A stretch of 64,000 nt of DNA, from assembly GCF_019279795.1 (NCBI RefSeq), contig NC_056745.1:505595903-505659902 (forward strand), read 5' to 3'. The stretch is from Protopterus annectens (lineage: Eukaryota; Chordata; Ceratodontiformes; Protopteridae). Every line of letters starts with the position of its first letter. Within the stretch, counting starts at the first letter, position 1. Below the pieces are notes generated by a model. It saw only the letters and a list, made by a program, of their open reading frames with translations, made no database searches and was not told where the DNA came from. A program made the position numbers and the translations under genes. This document shows positions 35,560 through 45,192 of the stretch, in pieces.

Positions 35560-36737
35560 AAAAGCAAATAATGCAACTTGGCTATCCAAAATGAATAGAA
35601 AGCTAATGCAGGATAGAGAAAATGCATGGAAACAATGGCAGAAATCTGGAACACCATAATATCTTGAAAACTGTAGAATGCTTTGCAATCATACTAAAAA
35701 ACAAATTCATGAAAAAAAACTACAACTTTCAGAACAGTAGTAAACATAACCCTAAAAAATTCTGGACAGCCGTAAAAGAAATCTTGCATCTTGGCCATAA
35801 ATTCATCCCTAACCCCTCTCCCAGTAACTCATCACACGAAGCAGCAGTACAATTTAACTCTTACAGTACAGCACTCTAACAAACGATTCCCAAACATCTA
35901 ATCCTAACCCCACCCAGCAGCCACATATCACCGCATCCAAACCCGTGCCCACATCCTGTATATAAAAACACTCAAACCATGTTCTACTTCAGCTGATGAC
36001 CTCCCAAGTGAATACCATAAAACAGCAACTGACAGCATTGCCTATCCTGTGTCTCAATCCTTATAAAAATAGGTCATTCTAGGAATCAAACATTCCCCCC
36101 CTCTGAAAAATATCACACGTTATTTCTCTGCACAAAGGGGGACATTCAACAAACGCTACTAACTTAAGACCTATAGCAATCTTATCCCCCCTCTCCAAAA
36201 CACTTGAAAAATGTATTCATAAACAAACTGCTAAAGTATCACCTGCAGGAAGAACTCATAACCCCCACACAACATGGCTTCCATCCTACCCAAAGTACTA
36301 ACACAGCATTTCTAACCTATATAGATATTGTCAATAAAGCTAGAGATAAAAGTAAACTAGTCTCCTACCTATTTTTAGACTTGTCCAAAGCCTTTGACAG
36401 TTTGTCATGCAAACGTCTTAAGTCAAATATCCTCATTATTTCTCTCAGCCCACCCTTCTACAGCTCAAAGGCTACCTATCCAATAAAAATCATTTAGTAA
36501 AATGGCACTCTACACTCCCTCCATATCTCCCAGTCAAACTATCCTTGGCTCCCCCTTAATCATTCTCACCAACACCCTCCACTCATCAACATAACAGGCC
36601 TCCCTAATATATGCAGATAACTTCATACTCTTTTGCACATCTGACATGGCACACCTCCAAAAAATTACTAAGGAATCAACAACAGCAACTGAAGCATGGC
36701 TTTGCAACTGGCAATTCATGAACAACCCTAAAAAAAA
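35560..36737 (+). pseudogene. L2-like LINE (LINE-5), 5' part, cut by DIRS-C
   Basis: Frames include the linker before RT, ISHVISLHKGGHSTNATNLRPIAILSPLSKTLEKCIHKQ near 36105-36225 (read across shifts), TPTQHGFHPTQSTNTAFLTYIDIVNKA near 36260-36345 and SYLFLDLSKAFDS near 36362-36400. The catalytic YADD region near 36610 is damaged (YMQITSYSF in one frame). The frame reaches NNPKKK and stops at the DIRS-C left end, 36737/36738. It resumes at 42210. Confidence 0.8.
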
Positions 36738-36938
36738 AGTACAGTTTTGTACCTACCATAAATGTAGATGTTCGAAGATCCACATTGCTGCAGTCCTTAC
36801 ATATGGGTAGTCCGCTGTCCTCGGTCGGCCCGAATACCAAAGTATTAGGCTGACGTCGGTCAAGGCGCTTAAAACTGACATCAGGACGTCAGGGTACAAA
36901 AGCGCATGACCGACGTCATATCCTCAGTCTTTTCTTGC
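36738..36938. repeat. DIRS-C left inverted terminal repeat
   Basis: From about 36787 to 36938 it is the reverse complement of 42040-42160 and beyond with very few differences (for example GACCGACGTC against GACTGACGTC). The outermost 45 or so bases (AGTACAGTTTTGTACC onwards) are specific to the left end. Several GACGTC palindromes occur in it. Confidence 0.92.
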
Positions 36939-37090
36939 CCCAGATGTCAGAAGGCCCTAAAAAGAAAGGCCAAAGCCAAAAAACAGCAAAGAACAACCAA
37001 CCACCCCTGCACTAACCACATTTACAAAATTTACAACCCAAACCACACAACCACCTCTAACTACAGAGGGGAAGGAGGGAGGGTAAATTG

Positions 37091-37191
37091 GACTGCAGCA
37101 ATGTGGATCTTCGAACATCTACATTTATGGTAGGTACAAAACTGTACTATGTTCTTCATCTCACATTGCTGCAGTCCTTACATATGGGTAG
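37091..37191. repeat. DIRS-C internal complementary region
   Basis: Bases 37091-37148 are the exact complement of the left end and 37149-37191 the exact complement of the right end, joined at ACTGTACT/ATGTTCTTC. This fixes both element boundaries independently of the flanking LINE. Confidence 0.93.
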
Positions 37192-37225
37192 AATCCCAAA
37201 GCAGAGGTAAGGGAGGATGGCAAAA

Positions 37226-38270
37226 CTATAAAGCATTAGGAGCTGCCAAAATGCCCTGTAAAATTGCAGTGGCAAATCCAGCCCTAGATTTAGAATAAAG
37301 TGGAAGGTGGTAATGCTTAGAGAAAGTATGCACTGAACTCCAAGTAGCTGCCTCCAAAATATCTTTAGTAGCCACCCCCCTTAAAAAGCTGTAGAATTGG
37401 CAGTAGCCCTAGTGGAATGAGGCCTAATCCCCGCTGGAATCTCCTTACCATGATGGGAATAACAGAAAGCAATACAAAAACAATCCACTTAGAAATAGTT
37501 TGTTTTGAAACAGGTTTGCCCTGAGAACCCAAAGCAAATGAAACAAACAACTGCTGAGACTGCCTGAACCCTTTAGTTCTGCTCAAATAATATCGCAACT
37601 GTCTGTGTATATCCAAAGTGTGCAAAATCTTCTCCCCTTTATTTTGGGGGTTTGCATAAAAAGTAGGCAAATGAATAGTTTGGTTTAAAGCCACACTAGA
37701 AACCACTTTAGGCATAAAGGAAGGGTTTGTACGCAAAGACACCCTATCCTTGTGGAAAATTAAGAAAGGCTCAACCGCCATAAGGGCCTGTAATTCAGAA
37801 ACCCTTCTCGCAGAGGTAATGGCCAACAAAAAAGCAGTCTTCCATGATAAATATTTCAACTCGGCAGTAGCTGCAGGCTCAAAAGGTTGTAGAGTGAGTT
37901 TCTCCAACAAAAAATTGAGATCCCAAGCAGGAGTAGGAGCTCTACGTGGGGGTCTTGTATTCTTTGCCCCTCTAAGGAATTGCTTAAACAAAGGATGAGA
38001 AAATAATGGTGGGTCACAGTCATAGTGAGCAGAAATTGCTGCAGCATGAACCTTTATAGAGGAGAAGGACAAACCTTTGTCCAATAACTCAGTAAGGTAT
38101 TGAAGAGCAACACTTAAATTAGGTTTAGAAACATCAAAGTCCTTAGCTGTACTCCAAATTAAAAATCTCCTCCATTTATCTGCGTAAACTTTCCTTGTAC
38201 TAGGCCTTCTGGCCTCCAAAATAACATTCAAAACTTGTTGTGGAAGCTGAGACCCTCCAGGGTTTAAAAC
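37226..38270 (-). pseudogene. DIRS-C tyrosine recombinase, two small frameshifts
   Basis: Core-binding part from ARRPSTRKVYADKWRRF near 38180-38215. The catalytic box I AITSARRVSELQAL near 37785-37825 has its arginine intact. The frame is clean to SKQTISKWI near 37480-37510. One indel there shifts to CYSHHGKEIPAGIRPHSTRATA (HxxR box near 37410), and a second in the TTTTTAAGGGGGG run near 37378-37390 shifts to VATKDILEAATWSSVHTFSKHYHLP with the presumed catalytic tyrosine near 37310. The stop is at 37226-37228. The open frame upstream of 38270 is overlap with RNase H in another frame and is not recombinase. Confidence 0.88.
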
Positions 38271-40307
38271 AGAATATGCCAGGCTGTTAGATGCAGAGAG
38301 TGAAGTTTGACATTGAGTAAATGACTGTTCTCCTGAGACAGCAGGTGTGGAATCGAAGGCAAAGGCCATGGAGGCTCCTGCACCAGACTTCTCAGTAATG
38401 GGTACCAGTGCTGTCGAGGCCAATCCGGAGCTATTAAAATCATGGTTGGCTTGTCCTGTCTGACCTTCAGGAGTACCTTTGGGAGGAGAGGCAGTGGTGG
38501 AAAGGCATACACGTGAAGATTGCTCCAATTGAATGAGAGAGCATCCACTTTCCAAGCTGTGGGATGAAACCTTTTTGTGCAAAACTTTGGCAACTAGTAA
38601 TTTAATGGAGAAGCGAACAGATCTATGTCTGGAGTTCCCCATAACACTGTCAATTCTTGAAATACATGAGGATCCAGTTTCCACTCGTGGGGATCCATAA
38701 TTTGTCTGCTCAACACATCTGCTAAGGAGTTCTGTGCTCCTGGCAGAAACCTTGCCTGAAGATTTAGCTGTAAACTGAGAGCAGTCTCCCACAAAATCAT
38801 TGCTTGTCTGCATAGAGAGTATGAATGTGTCCCCCCTTGCTTGTTGATGTACCACATGACAGTTGTGTTGTCTGTTTGAATCAACACCTGCCCTGGAAGA
38901 AGTAAATCCTTGAAAGCTATCAATGCAAATTGGACTGCTAACATCTCCTGCAAGTTGATATGTAAATGTTGCAGTCTGGCAGGCCACGTGTCTTGTACCC
39001 ATTTTCCATTTAGATGAGCTCCCCAAGCTTTGTCTGAGGCATCTGTCGTTAGAATCTGACTCGCCTCTGGTCGGGCCACAGAGAGTCCCTTGTTTAGGTG
39101 ACATTCCTGAGCCCACCACAAAAATTCCTTTTGAATGCAAGGTATTATCTGAATGACAGTGTCCATATCTTGGCAGTGTTGCGTCCATACATTTTTGAGA
39201 TACCATTGTAGCTTCCTCATATGCAGTTTGGCATTGGGAAGTACCAGAATACAAGATGCCATGAACCCCAAGGCTTGAAGGACTGTCCTTGCAGTCAGCC
39301 TGGACTGACGAGACAATTGATGGAAATAAAGAGAAAGATTCTTTGTTTGTCCGGGGTCAAAAGGCCATCTGAGATGCTGTATTCAGTCTCACACCCAGAA
39401 AGCACATGTCCTGAGAGGGTACTAGACTGGACTTTATTTCGTTCACAGAATACCCTAGCCATCTTAACACTGCCATCACATACTGTAAATGATGAAGAAG
39501 TTCGTCCTTTCCTTGAGCCAGAATCAGGCAATCGTCCAAATAAGGATAGATTTGTATTCCTCTTAGCCTGAAGAAAGCTACCACTAGAGCCAGAACCTTC
39601 GTGAACACTCTGGGCGCAGTAGATAAGCCAAAGGGCAATGCAGAGAACTGATAATGAAAAGTCCCAGCCCGAAAACGCAGATACTTCCTGCAACTGGGCC
39701 TGATAGGAACATGAAGGTAAGCCTCCTTGAGATCCAGAGTCACCATCCAGTGAACTTTGCCCAGCAGAGGTAAAAGCTGTTGTAACGTCAACATTTTGAA
39801 CTTGGGAATGTCCAGATATGTGTTGAGGATAGATAAATCCAAAATTGGTCTCCACGTGTTCCCTTTCTTTGGTACTAGAAACAGGCGAGAATAAAATCCT
39901 AGGCCCACTTCTGGCAGAGGGACCGGTTGTATAGCTCCTATTTGAAGTAGTAGAGAAATTTGTTTGTGAGCCTCTAGTCTTTGCTGAGGAGGAACGTCTG
40001 GCATGCCTTTGAAAGGAGGCAAGGTATGGAAATAAAACTTGCAACCTTGGTGTATGATATCCAATACCCATTTGTCCTGGGTAATTAAAATCCAATTTTC
40101 CTTGAAGAGTGCCAACCGTCCTCCCAAAGGTGCTGCCAGGCAAGAAGGATCTGGCAGCTGAAAAAGTAGGTCATTGGGCCTGTTTACAAAAGGACTGGCC
40201 CCTGCCCTCACTCGAAGATTGTGCAGGTGAACTCCCTGTTCTAGGTCTGAAGGAACTCTGAGCTCTGCCCCTACCACGTCTAGATCTACCCCTAGACTGA
40301 GAATCAT
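38264..40307 (-). pseudogene. DIRS-C reverse transcriptase and RNase H, nearly intact
   Basis: The RT frame 40307-39357 has GFYSRLFLVPKKGNTWRPIL, LDLKEAYLHVPIR, LPFGLSTAPRVFTK and the catalytic YPYLDDCLI near 39530-39555. A frameshift near 39360 and another near 39310 separate it from the thumb and RNase H (39316-38594): ILTTDASDKAWGAHLNG, the NLQEMLAVQ helix, IQTDNTTVMWYINKQGG and LADVLSRQ. An in-frame TAG at 38594-38596 replaces the glutamine codon seen in DIRS-A, after which the tail (KFCTKRFHP, YAFPPLPLL, LIAPDWPRQHWYPLL) continues in the same frame to about 38264. The start overlaps the end of gag in another frame, so how it is translated is unclear. Confidence 0.9.
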
Positions 40308-41898
40308 AAGAAGGATACGTCCACCCCTTAGCAGGCCAATTCCTACTAAACTTCGGAGGCTGAACTTGCAAAAAATCTTTAACAGTCTGCATAGACTTAG
40401 CCTTGTCTTCCATTTTCTTCAAGACTGACTCCACAGGTGGACCAAACAACACTTCAGACTGCAAAGGAGCATCCAAATTCCTGGTCTTAACATGGTCAGA
40501 TAAATTCTGATCCTTCAGCCAGGCGTGCCTGCGAAGAACTGAACCAGTGGCAGCCACCCTAGAAGAGGCCTGCAAAGCATCAAAACCACATTGTAAAGAA
40601 TGCTTACCCACCTGTTCAGAGACATGCACCAAATCTTGTAATTCTTTACACTCAATGCCTTCTGCCAGAGCATCCACCTTAGATTTCAATTGAGAAAGAA
40701 GAAAATTTTGATATTTCAACATATGAAACTGGCAATTCAAAGCCCTCATTGCTAAGGTAGAAGATGTATAGACCTTCTTTCCCCATCTATCCAAAGCTCT
40801 GGCCTCTTTATCTAGAGGAACCGGATTTTTTACAACAGAGGCCCTGACACCCGTAGGTCCCTGACTAATAGTTTCTGGGTCCGCCCTAGGACTCTTATAG
40901 AGATATTTATGAGCCTCAGGCACCCTGTAATACCTATCCGGTTTAACAGGCGCAGGAGGCAGAGAATCAGGATTAAGTGAAGCCTCTGAAAACACATCTT
41001 GCACAACATCCAGAACAGGGGGTATAGCTAAAGGCCTATGTTGAGATAAAAACAAAAATTCCCTAAGCCTTTTCCGTGAATCAGAGAAGTCCTGACCTTC
41101 CCACTTAAAATGTTCCCTCATAGAATGAAGTGTCTCTGAAAAAGAAAAATCCTCTGGAGGAGAAGCAGAAGGAGTGGAATCTTCTGCATCAGAATAAGGA
41201 GAGTACTCCTGCAAGTCTTCAGCCGAAGACTCTGAAACATCCGAAGTCTGTTCAAAACTTTCCAACTCTGGCTCCACCCTAGGCCTCTTATCAGGAGGGG
41301 GCAAAGAACCTCTAATCAGAGTAATCAAATCTTCAGCCATTTTAAGCATGTGCTTCTTAGGCACAGACCCTGCTGAACTAGGAGTGACACCAACAGAAGC
41401 TAAACCTGGCCTGCCTCTGGAAGAAGCCTTGGAAACAGAAGGAGAGGGCCTAACCACCCTGGGAAGGGAGGGGAGTACAGTAACCTGAGAAGCCCCTTCA
41501 GCCTGACCTGCCTCTTGAGAGGCCACATCCTGCAAAATCAAAGTCTCCCCCTGAGACTCCAGAGAAGCCTCCATCGGAACCACCGGTTCCACTGAAGCCT
41601 CTAAAGAACCGGCGTCCGGAACGGACGACTCATCTTGCCTGGGTTTAACTGTTTTGTCTTTGCGCTTCTTCGTGGAAGCGGGCGCCGGAGAATCCGACGG
41701 CATATTATAATTGCACCGCTTACCGAAGACCAGCCTAGCACAATCTAACCTTCGCTTAATAGTGCGCTTATTGAACCTAGCACAAAAGCGACACCACACG
41801 TCGTGCTCAGGCCCCAAACAAGGAATGCACAAAGAATGATAATCCCTATGCGGTATCTGTTTCCCACAAGAAATACAATTATTCACTTTTTCTGACAT
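40171..41898 (-). CDS. gag: DIRS-C gag, intact (575 codons)
   Basis: The start is set at 41898 (MSEKVNNCISCGKQ) rather than the upstream in-frame ATG at 42036, because the latter lies at the edge of the terminal repeat and the shorter start is shared with DIRS-A. The N-terminal Cys/His cluster is CISCGK, H, DYH, CIPCLGPEH, CRFCARF at residues 8-45, followed by a basic RTIKRR. An acidic and Ser/Pro-rich middle (residues about 80-270, with PPPDKRPRVEPE and YSPYSDAED) precedes a structured part (ALNCQFHMLKYQNFLLSQL, LQCGFDALQASSRVAATG, RRHAWLKDQ) and a basic C-terminus (SRGRSRRGRGRAQSS). Likely the nucleoprotein packaging element RNA; inferred from position and composition. Confidence 0.85.
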   Translation of the reverse strand: MSEKVNNCISCGKQIPHRDYHSLCIPCLGPEHDVWCRFCARFNKRTIKRRLDCARLVFGKRCNYNMPSDSPAPASTKKRKDKTVKPRQDESSVPDAGSLEASVEPVVPMEASLESQGETLILQDVASQEAGQAEGASQVTVLPSLPRVVRPSPSVSKASSRGRPGLASVGVTPSSAGSVPKKHMLKMAEDLITLIRGSLPPPDKRPRVEPELESFEQTSDVSESSAEDLQEYSPYSDAEDSTPSASPPEDFSFSETLHSMREHFKWEGQDFSDSRKRLREFLFLSQHRPLAIPPVLDVVQDVFSEASLNPDSLPPAPVKPDRYYRVPEAHKYLYKSPRADPETISQGPTGVRASVVKNPVPLDKEARALDRWGKKVYTSSTLAMRALNCQFHMLKYQNFLLSQLKSKVDALAEGIECKELQDLVHVSEQVGKHSLQCGFDALQASSRVAATGSVLRRHAWLKDQNLSDHVKTRNLDAPLQSEVLFGPPVESVLKKMEDKAKSMQTVKDFLQVQPPKFSRNWPAKGWTYPSYDSQSRGRSRRGRGRAQSSFRPRTGSSPAQSSSEGRGQSFCKQAQ

Positions 41899-42039
41899 CC
41901 GGTAATACACTGAGGCAAGAAAAACAAAATATTCCCAACGGGTACTTAGCCAACTTGGATTCGGTCTGAAACTCCGAACTCGAAAAATTTCAGAACGCCG
42001 AACGGCACTTGCAACGCTGCTTCTGCATCGGACCATGCG

Positions 42040-42209
42040 GCAAAAAAGACTGAGGATATGACGTCAGTCATGCGCTTTTGTACCCTGACGTCCTGATGTC
42101 AGTTTTAAGCGCCTTGACCGACGTCAGCCTAATACTTTGGTATTCGGGCCGACCGAGGACAGCGGACTACCCATATGTAAGGACTGCAGCAATGTGAGAT
42201 GAAGAACAT
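42040..42209. repeat. DIRS-C right inverted terminal repeat
   Basis: Complement of the left repeat. The final 20 or so bases (GTGAGATGAAGAACAT) are specific to this end and reappear complemented in the internal region at 37149-37165. Confidence 0.92.
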
Positions 42210-43620
42210 CTACCTTCTGCCAAATCCCTCTCCATTGCCCTCTCTTGATAATACAATCATTAAAAGTCAGTTCTCATAGCAAAGTATTAAGGAGAACAGT
42301 GGATTCATCCATCCACAACCCCTTTTCCCCATTTTTTTTTTTTTTACATATGGGGTCAGGTTGTCCCCTCAACAGGGACAATCTAGAGCCAAGATTTACA
42401 CCGTATAAAGCAAAGTTGGCAGTGCCATGATTGCTCCCCAGGCTAGTGAAAGCAGATAACATATACATACAAAATTTAGAGCATTTGATAATAGTTTTCA
42501 ATCTTACTCACAAACACTGGCCAACCTACAATGTATGTACTGTACCTGTGTACTATGTATGTATTCTACCTATGTTCCAAATTTCAGCTGTGCACCACAA
42601 ATCTATTAATTACCTTTATTTTTAAAATTAATATTTTTTTTGTTCTCTCCACTGTAACTGTTTATGTGCCACATACCACTGTAAAAACATGTCTCTTGTA
42701 ATTTGTGTGTATACTGATCATGTCTAAATAACCAAATGTGTCTGTAACTTTTCTTTGTGGAGCTTTTCTCCCCGGGCCTCTGCTGAAAAAGGGCCTTTTC
42801 GGCTCAGACAGACACCCCCGGTTAACAAATGTAAAATATAAAGTATGCTTGCTAGCCCTGACACAGCATATACAAAACTGCATACGAAAAACTCAAAAAC
42901 TAGGAATACTTTACACAGCCAAAAACTTTCACAGACACAACTAAAGCTGCACTTGCCTCTAATTTCCTCCCCACTCTTCTTTATGATTCTTCCATCTCTA
43001 GTAACTTTCAGACATCACAAAAATCAAAGCCTGAACAATGCTATAACAAAGTTGCTAAATCTGCAGCAATTCCACTACTGTATAGCACTAAAAAGCCTAA
43101 TCAACTAACATATACACAGCTTCTTACCACCTATAAGATTATCCAGAATCCATCTGCTTGTCCAGCATTAAACATTTTGCACAACTATGCTTCTAGACGA
43201 TCATTAAGATCCAATGACAAAAAACTCCTGTTTATTTACAAACCTGTCAAATCTGCAGGGAACTCTCTGTAGTTGTACCATGTTGCTAAGACCTGGAACT
43301 CCTTCTTTAAACCCATCAGCTCAATACCCTCCCTCCCATCCTTTAAATCCATTCTGAAAGATTTCCTAGCCAAAAGCTCGTTCTGTTCTTCTCAACACCA
43401 GGGTAAAGCATATCGCTAAACTGTGAGCAAATTGCTTAAGCCTACTTTTCTCTCACTTTGTATTGCAATTCCTGTTTGTATTTTACTAATTTACCTTTAA
43501 CTTCTCTATAAACTGGCTAACATTACTTAACTATTAAATCATTGTTATACAAGTTGTATCTATTCTTAACCAATGTTTTTATATTACATCTAATTTGGTA
43601 CAATTATTTAAAGAGTATTT
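42210..43620 (+). pseudogene. LINE-5, 3' part, interrupted by a LINE-tail insertion
   Basis: The frame resumes after DIRS-C with LLPSAKSLSIALSLDNTIIKSQ (read across the junction) and SKVLRRTVDSSIH to about 42328. It resumes again at 42849 with LALTQHIQNCIRKTQKLGILYTA, the equivalent of DQHINTIKSVNKKIGSLY in LINE-6. The C-terminal part (SACPALNILHN, SRRSLRSNDKKLL, AKTWNSFFKPISSIPSLPSFKSILKDFLA) is readable to 43400, and an A/T-rich 3' UTR reaches about 43620. Confidence 0.75.
42329..42848 (+). mobile_element. LINE 3' UTR insertion inside LINE-5
   Basis: Has no coding sequence but ends with the conserved L2-like tail: GTGGAGCTTTTCTCCCCGGG, CCTCTGCTGAAAAAGGGCC, CCCGGTTAACAAATGTAAAA. It separates two parts of the LINE-5 frame, so it is a 5'-truncated insertion of about 520 bases. 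A T run (42338-42353) sits at its left edge. Confidence 0.65.
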
Positions 43621-43930
43621 TTTGTATTAAAAAAAGACTACAAAAATTATTAAAGAGAAGGAGTGGATACATGCTTGCCCTCCCCATTTCTTTTTTGACA
43701 GGAAAAATGGGGTCAACCATGTTACTAATGGCAGCAACTGCTTACCATGAGGGAACAGGGAAGGTTTCCCTATTGTATCAGAATGCTGTGCCCATTCCCA
43801 CTGACGGAACCACAATGGCCGCAGAGGATTTAGCGACCCTCAGTCCTCCTAACAAGGAAAGAGCACTTTGACAGAATCTCCAGTAAAACAGTCGGCCCAC
43901 AGCACAAACCACTTGTTGCCACAAACAACT
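43621..43930. other. Unassigned sequence between LINE-5 and the RTE-like LINE
   Basis: Contains an open plus frame (43542-43871) with no recognised domain. May be the decayed 5' part of the RTE-like LINE. Confidence 0.35.
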
Positions 43931-45192
43931 GAAAGCAGTGGTCACAGAGGGCTCAAAGGTCAACAAAGCCCAGGCTGAAGACCTGGAAGTTGACTGCAGA
44001 GAAAGTACAACAGTTCAAGGAATTACTCAGGGCTCTAGCACCCCAAGTCACATATGGTACACAAGGAAAGCTGGAGGTGGAATGCAGAATTCCAGGAAGT
44101 CATCAAAAGAAGGAATACAAGAAAATGTGGGAGACAGAAAAAGACCGATCAGGCTAGAAAGAAATACTGGTTGACTAACAAAGAAGCTAAGACAGGAGTT
44201 GCAATAGAAAGAACAGGGCATTGGAGGCACTGTACCAGCTTCTGGAAAGTGACTCAATAGGTGACACAAAGATATTATATCAGGTTGCAAGGCAAAGGCA
44301 GAAAGATAAAGATGAAAATCAGACAACTGAACATCAAAGGCAGATGAAAGCAGCATTTCCACAGCAGCTTCTGAATGAAGAAAACCCCACAGAAGCTTTA
44401 ATGCCCCAGACACAGCCTACGATGAGAGAAGAGAAACCCTTCCTAGAAGAAGTAAGAATAGCCATAAGGAAAATGAACTCAGGGAAAGCAGGAGGCTCAG
44501 ATGAGGTCACAGCAGATATGACAAAGATGGTGAGTGAGATGGGGGAGAAATGGCTTCTGAGATTACTCACAGCAGTGTGGAAAGAAAGTTGTATCCCAGG
44601 TGACTGGAGAATAAGCACACTCGTGCCAGTGTACGAGAACAAAGGGGACATCCACAACTGTGGGCAGGACACAGGCATCAAACTCCTAACACACTGCATG
44701 AAAGTTCTGGAGAGTTGACTGATAAACGGATACGCAAGGTAGAAGAAAGTAAGATGGGAGAGTAGTTCGGATTCAGATCAGAATGCAGCACAATTGACCC
44801 AATGTTTGCAGTAAGACAGACAGTTGAGAAGAAGAGAGAAATGAGAGCCCAAATGGGCATTCCTACACTTGGAAAATGCATATGACAAGGCCCCAAGATA
44901 GCCGATTTAGCCAGTACTGTGGTGATTTGAAGTCCCAGAAACATTGGTAGAATTAGTGCAGGCTAAGTATAAGGACCCAATGACTAAAGTACAAACTAAA
45001 GTACAAAAACAGTGTTTGGTCTCACAGAGGAGTTCCCAGTGGAAGTAGGTGTGCATCAGGGCTCAGCTCGGAGCCCACTGTTGTTCACACTGGTGATGGA
45101 CTACATTAGCAAACAGGTCAGAGGGGATAGATCAATAAAAGTTGCTGTATGCAGATAATGTGGCATTACAGGATGACTAAGCAAGAACTTCA
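43931..45192 (+). pseudogene. RTE-like LINE, segment 1: linker and RT palm
   Basis: Readable pieces are WWNAEFQEVIK and KYWLTNKEAKT near 44075-44195, then FLEEVRIAIRKMNSGKAGGSDEV near 44440-44510, CIPGDWRISTLVPVYENKGDIHNC near 44590-44660 and GIKLLTHCMKVLE near 44672-44712. After a stop and frameshifts: FGFRSECSTIDPMFAVRQ near 44766-44820, EFPVEVGVHQGSARSPLLF near 45030-45085 and a YADNVAL box near 45155 (expected YADDV). This motif set (IKLL-H-MKV-E, HQGS-LSPLLF, LYADDV) is typical of RTE-clade LINEs. It is cut at ACTTCA by CR1-F. Confidence 0.75.

Larger units (their letters stand above)
36738..42209 (-). mobile_element. DIRS-C: complete DIRS-type retrotransposon
   Basis: A 5.47 kb element with both ends, inserted in LINE-5. 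Inverted terminal repeats lie at 36738-36938 and 42040-42209 and the internal complementary region at 37091-37191. Minus-strand coding is gag (41898-40171, open), RT-RNase H (40307 to about 38264, a few lesions) and tyrosine recombinase (about 38270-37226, two indels). Gag and RT overlap by about 140 bases, and RT-RNase H and recombinase meet near 38265. There is no target-site duplication at the flanks, as expected for tyrosine-recombinase insertion. It is the youngest-looking DIRS copy in the window. Confidence 0.95.

Noticed and set aside
38594..39254. N-terminal half of the long frame 39254-37365 as part of the recombinase
   Set aside because: It overlaps the RNase H frame and shows no homologous motif until about 38270. 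The recombinase begins near the ARRPSTRK block.
39295..40143. Second minus frame over the DIRS-C RT
   Set aside because: Shadow of the RT frame; only a short segment near 39300-39360 is the true product, after a frameshift.
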